64,000 bases of DNA from NCBI GenBank assembly GCA_007844125.1, contig CM017563.1:1154083-1218082 (forward strand). Direction: 5' to 3'. This DNA comes from Sinonovacula constricta (taxonomy: Eukaryota; Mollusca; Bivalvia; Cardiida; Solecurtidae). Of the stretch, positions 59,931 to 64,000 are shown piece after piece. Position 1 is the first letter of the stretch. Each line of letters opens with the position of its first letter. Made by a program: the position numbers and the translations under genes. A model generated the notes under the pieces. It did no database searches. It saw nothing but the letters and a program-made list of their open reading frames with translations, and was not told the origin of the DNA.

Positions 59931-62119
59931 TAGGGATGAGACGATATAGCGATATATCGATACAGTATCGATATGGCGGGTCACGATACGTATCGTGGCC
60001 CAGCGCGATATATCGCGATACGACCTTGACATTTGTAATCAGGGGAAGTCACTACGTTGTCTCTATTTTTTGTATAGATAGTTTCCATGTGATGTCATCG
60101 ACACTGATAAGACAGTTTAAGGTAGCCATCTTTGTGGGCAGAAGCTAATGCAGGCCGAAATCGGGGAAAATGTGCTGTATTAAATTCACCACTGTGTTTT
60201 TATTTTTCAGTCTATTTTACTGAATTTTATATCAAATTTAACAGCTTTTATAAAGTATTTTAAATATCAAAACTATATTTCGATAGTTTAAAAAGTTAAA
60301 GAAATACAACCGAAAATCATACACTGTTCATTTTGTTTTAAGTATGAGCCAATAGTTTTATATATTTATGTGTATTAATTCTGTGTACATTTATCAATTG
60401 TAAAAATAATGTATTCTAAAAATATGAATTTCAAGAGCTTTCCAATGGTGTATAGCTTTAAATTTTCAGACCACAGATGAAGAAATTACGAGAAAATAAA
60501 ATTTACCATTCTATACAATTCATATGAAAATCCCCTGAAGTTACCATCAAAGATGGCTGCCAAGATAAGGGATTTTCACTGATGCGGAAACTATCTATTC
60601 GACGAGTTGTTCGTATTCGTTTAAGAAATATAATCTCTGTGGGTGTTTGTAAATCGATCACCGATTGGCTAGTGTATTTTTAAATAACCAATACAATCAT
60701 ACGTAATACATCCTATGTATTCAAGGTATACACATGGCCGACGAAAACAACAACAATGTTGAACTTGATGTTTAATGCGATTCTCCTGCCCTGCGTATGT
60801 TGCATTGTCAAGACCATCCAATGTTTCGTCAAAAATATGGGATTTTTTTACAAACCCAGTATTTGAAAGTGATGGAAAACGCAGTGTCGATCGAGAAAAC
60901 GCAGTCTGTACGTTGTGTCGTAAGCAAATAAAAAATTGCAAAGGTACACAAAACATGTGGTTTCATTTAGAGCGCCACCATAAGTTCGAGTAGACAAAAT
61001 TAAAAGGTCGTGTAAGCCAACCAAAGTCTTCCGCAACTGCTTCTCGTGTTGACCTGAAATCGAGTTCTGTTGACAAAACAGTTACACTAACTGTCGATAA
61101 GCCGCAAACAACTATCAAGGAATTGTTTGATAAAAAAAACACAAATGTTAACCATCAAATTCACAAAAGGCAGTGAAAATAACTTCAGCAATTGGAAAAT
61201 TTATTGTTGGTGACTTACAACCATTGTCTGTGGTGGATAAACCCTACTTTAGACAGCTACTGAACATCATGGACCCAATGTACACAATTCCTAAAAGATG
61301 TTACTTTGCTGACACAGTCATACCTAGCATGTACACTGACATACGGGCAAAAGTTGAAAACAAATTGAATCAGTTTTTAATTAATCTTATCTGACAAAAA
61401 TTCTTTTTGCTTAAAAATATTTTATAAAGGAAATGTTTCATTTTTTATTATTAGTTTTAATTTTTTTTCATGTTAAACGATGTAACACAAATAATTAAAA
61501 CATTGTTTGTGTAAAATGCCTGTTGAAATGGACCTTTAAGTGGACTATTCTTCATTAACAGTGTTTAAAGATGGTCAACAGTTACAGTATTGAAAAAAAG
61601 TTTTTTAACGTTTAAACTTTCAAAGTCTAGTCAAACATTTTATTGCCTAGTCATATTTTACTTTGCTTTTTCTAGTCAAATTTCAAGAATCTAAAAGAAC
61701 ATTGTATATTGTTTACTATTTACTATATTGTCATTTATATTATTTAGAATAATTACATTCCATGAAACTGTCCTACATGTACCATACATGTAAATACAGA
61801 AGTTTTTAAATAGAATGAGGTCTTAAGACAAGAGTCATTTTCTTCACATTCCTATTAAAACTTTAACTGTGCATTGTTTTTTAACTTAACAAAGAGATTT
61901 GTTTTATCTAATTCCTTTGTGAACCTTGTCACTGTGTTTGTAAAACTGACTAGTCGAAGCATTCCTCTGTTGTGTGCATAAATAAAAGGATGTGAATATT
62001 GTGAATGTTTGTATTTTTACAATTATTATCAGTATCGTATCGTATCGAAAATAACCATATCGTCTCCCTTCGTATCGATACGTATCGTATCGTGTGATGA
62101 CCGTATCGTCTCATCCCTA
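59931..62119 (+). mobile_element. hAT-superfamily DNA transposon, internally decayed
   Basis: Perfect 16-bp terminal inverted repeats, TAGGGATGAGACGATA (59931-59946) and its complement (62104-62119). They are flanked by the perfect 8-bp direct repeat ATCTATAT (59923-59930, 62120-62127), as expected for hAT. Sub-terminal CGATATATCG and CGTATCGTATCG motifs cluster at both ends. At 2.19 kb it is too short for an autonomous copy, and only transposase N-terminal pieces remain. Confidence 0.93.
60734..61394 (+). pseudogene. ZBED-type hAT transposase remnant
   Basis: An initial short frame (MADENNNNVELDV) ends in a stop. A second frame (60775-60993) carries a BED zinc finger: SSKIWDFFTNPVF, then CTLCRKQIKNC and MWFHLERHHKFE, giving C-x2-C and H-x4-H ligands. 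A third segment (61173-61394) reads KITSAIGKFIVGDLQPLSVV, then NIMDPMYTIPKRCYFADTVI and PSMYTDIRAKVENKL, the conserved region after the BED finger in ZBED/hAT transposases. The catalytic RNase H-like domain and the dimerisation region are absent. It lies within the hAT element and cannot encode a working enzyme. Confidence 0.85.
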
Positions 62120-62616
62120 ATCTATATACATTTAGCATTTATCTGTCGATATTTTAAGTGTCGAATTATTCGGTATATCGACCTATTTCCGAATCCCCTG
62201 TAGCTATTCAACACCTTTTGTTTGCCAGTCCTTACTCGAAGTTGCTTCACGGTTTGCCGAGGTGAGAATACACTTAATTGGATCACTAACATGTGTTCAA
62301 TCAGGCTGCTTACGGACGCTCCATCAAGTACTCGTACATAATTGATTGGCGTGATTGCATTCACTCAAACCTACATGTACCTTAATTGTGTGTGAATTAT
62401 GCCACGCGACTGTTGCTACACGTATTTAATGCCCGATACATCTGACTGTTGCATTACTCTGTATGAAATACAAGTCAAAATTTATGCGAGTGTTGTTCTC
62501 ACACCAACACAAGATGGCGGACAGTCAATAAGTAAGCATTTTTCTGTCGAACTACTTTTGTCTCGATAATTTTCTTCAGGTCTGAACAAAGTCGAGACAA
62601 CGAGTGCCGACTGTAT

Positions 62617-63325
62617 ATAGTTCTTATTGCCAACATAACTAAATATCTAAAGAAAAACAAATCATGCTTCTTTCAAAGCTTGCTGGAAATTTGCCACAAA
62701 TCTTCTTTCAAACACCTGCTTATCCTCTATTGGGGTGGCTTAAATCAGTTAATTGTTTTGTTTTTGTACCCGCTGTACATTTTCTTGCTACCCACTTGCC
62801 ATATTTTCATTTTGCAACTAAAAAGAAGTTTTGTACAAATCCTTCTAGCAGATATGTTTTGGATGTAATAGTCTGAAAGTGGAGATAATTTTCTGAGGAG
62901 TTTTGATTGTTTTTGAATGTTTGCAATCTGTTTATGTATCCATTAAATGTATTGTTTTGTTGTCATGTGTACGCAATATGTGTGTGCAATATGTGTAAAG
63001 TAACTTCCTTTCTTAGGTAAATAACATACAGATAAGTGCTTCTTTTTTGTAGAATTTAATTTAACATTTTAAGATTCAAGTTTAGTAAAGTGTTGTATTT
63101 TGTGATTATGAACTTATTTGTTTAATATCAATTTGTTACTAGAACAATCTTCTTTTACTTTTAACCTAAAAAGCAAGTTGAACACTACTTCTGTGGTTGT
63201 TTTTGTTCTTTTTTTAAACTTTCTGTCTGTGATAGTTTTTTGTTCCTTAATAACCTTTTCTCTTATTAAGAATTATTTATTGCATTTACATTGATGTCTT
63301 CTTGTCTCTTTTTCTTTTATTTTTA
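62617..63325. other. No gene recognised
   Basis: AT-rich; the two overlapping short ORFs at 62664-62876 are hydrophobic and lack motifs. Confidence 0.5.
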
Positions 63326-63690
63326 GCTCACCTGAGCTTATGCAAAAAGTTGTTTAGAGTTTTGATCCGACATAAAACATGGCCACCAGGGGGCATGGTC
63401 ATTTTCCATATATACCTATATAGGTGAACATTGAACATCTTCTTGTAAGAAACCACAAAAGCTAGAGCCTCAATACTTGGTATACATGTTGGTTGGCCAT
63501 GTATCAAGATTGTTTAAAGAATTAAGATCTGTCAAATAACATGGCTATCAGGGGCATGTCCATTTTCCATTTAAAGGTTATATAGGAAAGTTTGAAAATC
63601 CTCTATGTAGCCCTGCATCAAGTGTGGTCAGAGAATTTGATCCATCAAAAATCAGCCATGGCCAATTTCCATGTACCGGTATGTCCAAAT
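63326..63690 (+). repeat. Tandem ~150-bp repeat beginning at AGCTCACCTGAGC
   Basis: Three related units carry GATCCGACATAAAACATGGC, GATCTGTCAAATAACATGGC and GATCCATCAAAAATCAGCCA. Each is followed by a CAGGGGGCATGGTCATTTTC-like segment. The AGCTCACCTGAGC palindrome at the left edge resembles the boundary of a repeat that I associate with mollusc genomes. Confidence 0.6.
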
Positions 63691-64000
63691 AGTAAAAACA
63701 TTGAAACCAATTGTTTAAATGTTCTTCTGTACATGAATTTTAATTATTCTATTATTTTACAATTATTAACCACAGATTATCTCACCAGTTTTATATTAAT
63801 GCTGGCAAATCTTGTTATTCGCTAGTTGTCTCTTTTGTATAATCTACATATTTGTGATGTTTTGCTTTTAATGTTTTAATGGGACGTAGCTATTTTGTTT
63901 TACCCCACCTGTATAACCAAATGTTTAGATGTAGATTTTTTATGCTTAATTCTACATTGTCATATATTTCAACATATATCAGATGTTTCCATTCCATTAT
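63691..64000. other. No gene recognised at the window end
   Basis: AT-rich, with only short chance ORFs. Confidence 0.5.

Larger units (their letters stand above)
59829..62616. mobile_element. Older inverted-repeat element split by the hAT insertion
   Basis: 59831-59857 (CTACAATCGGCACTCGTTGT then TACGACT) and 62591-62616 (GTCGAGACAACGAGTGCCGA then CTGTAT) are imperfect inverted repeats of about 26 bases. Without the hAT element between them this element would be about 590 bases long. No coding capacity is evident. Confidence 0.5.

Overview
This window looks like nuclear DNA of an animal, most likely a bivalve mollusc. It is AT-rich and gene-poor. Genes are split by GT-AG introns. Several tRNA-derived SINE families, TTAA-flanked miniature elements, a CR1-like LINE, a hAT element and many micro- and minisatellites fill the space between them. 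The bivalve assignment is inferred from this repeat style and from the GT11 and STRA6-like genes; no single marker proves it.

Layout. (1) 376-3160, + strand: the last four coding exons of a STRA6-like retinol/RBP receptor. A G6 run breaks the frame in the first of them, and the 3' UTR, with its poly(A) signal, is tandemly duplicated. (2) 3.7-23.9 kb: no convincing gene. It holds SINEs, three dispersed repeat families, a 27-bp minisatellite, a diverged 2.4-3.7 kb tandem segmental duplication (about 11.2-17.4 kb) with a GC-rich insertion in one copy, and long TA and GT tracts. (3) 24.0-25.1 kb and 34.75-35.76 kb, + strand: two intronless paralogous GT11 (alpha-1,2-fucosyltransferase-like) genes. 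The second is intact (335 aa); the first is split by a one-base deletion in an A run. Between them lie a 29-bp minisatellite, SINEs and two gene fragments of transposon type. (4) 36.98-40.44 kb, minus strand: a LINE with an intact 1097-codon endonuclease/reverse transcriptase ORF. It is followed by a 39-bp minisatellite (40.77-42.03 kb) whose unit matches the 3' tail of a SINE family found elsewhere in the window. (5) 42-56 kb: duplicated non-coding blocks, an inverted pair of miniature elements, and three head-to-tail TTAA miniature elements. (6) 56.8-58.87 kb, + strand: the last two coding exons of an unidentified single-pass membrane protein. They are preceded by a ~143-bp tandem repeat carrying four perfect AGGTCA DR2 sites. 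(7) 59.83-62.62 kb: a hAT element with 16-bp inverted ends and a perfect 8-bp target duplication, holding remnants of a BED-finger transposase and nested inside an older inverted-repeat element.

The genes do not form a pathway together. The two fucosyltransferases are a local duplication. The STRA6-like and membrane-protein genes are the 3' ends of unrelated transcription units that run in the same direction. I found no clearly new multi-gene system. The most unusual signals are the SINE-tail-derived minisatellite with higher-order structure, the repeat array that supplies both DR2 motifs and a splice acceptor, and the two homopolymer frame breaks in otherwise well-preserved genes.
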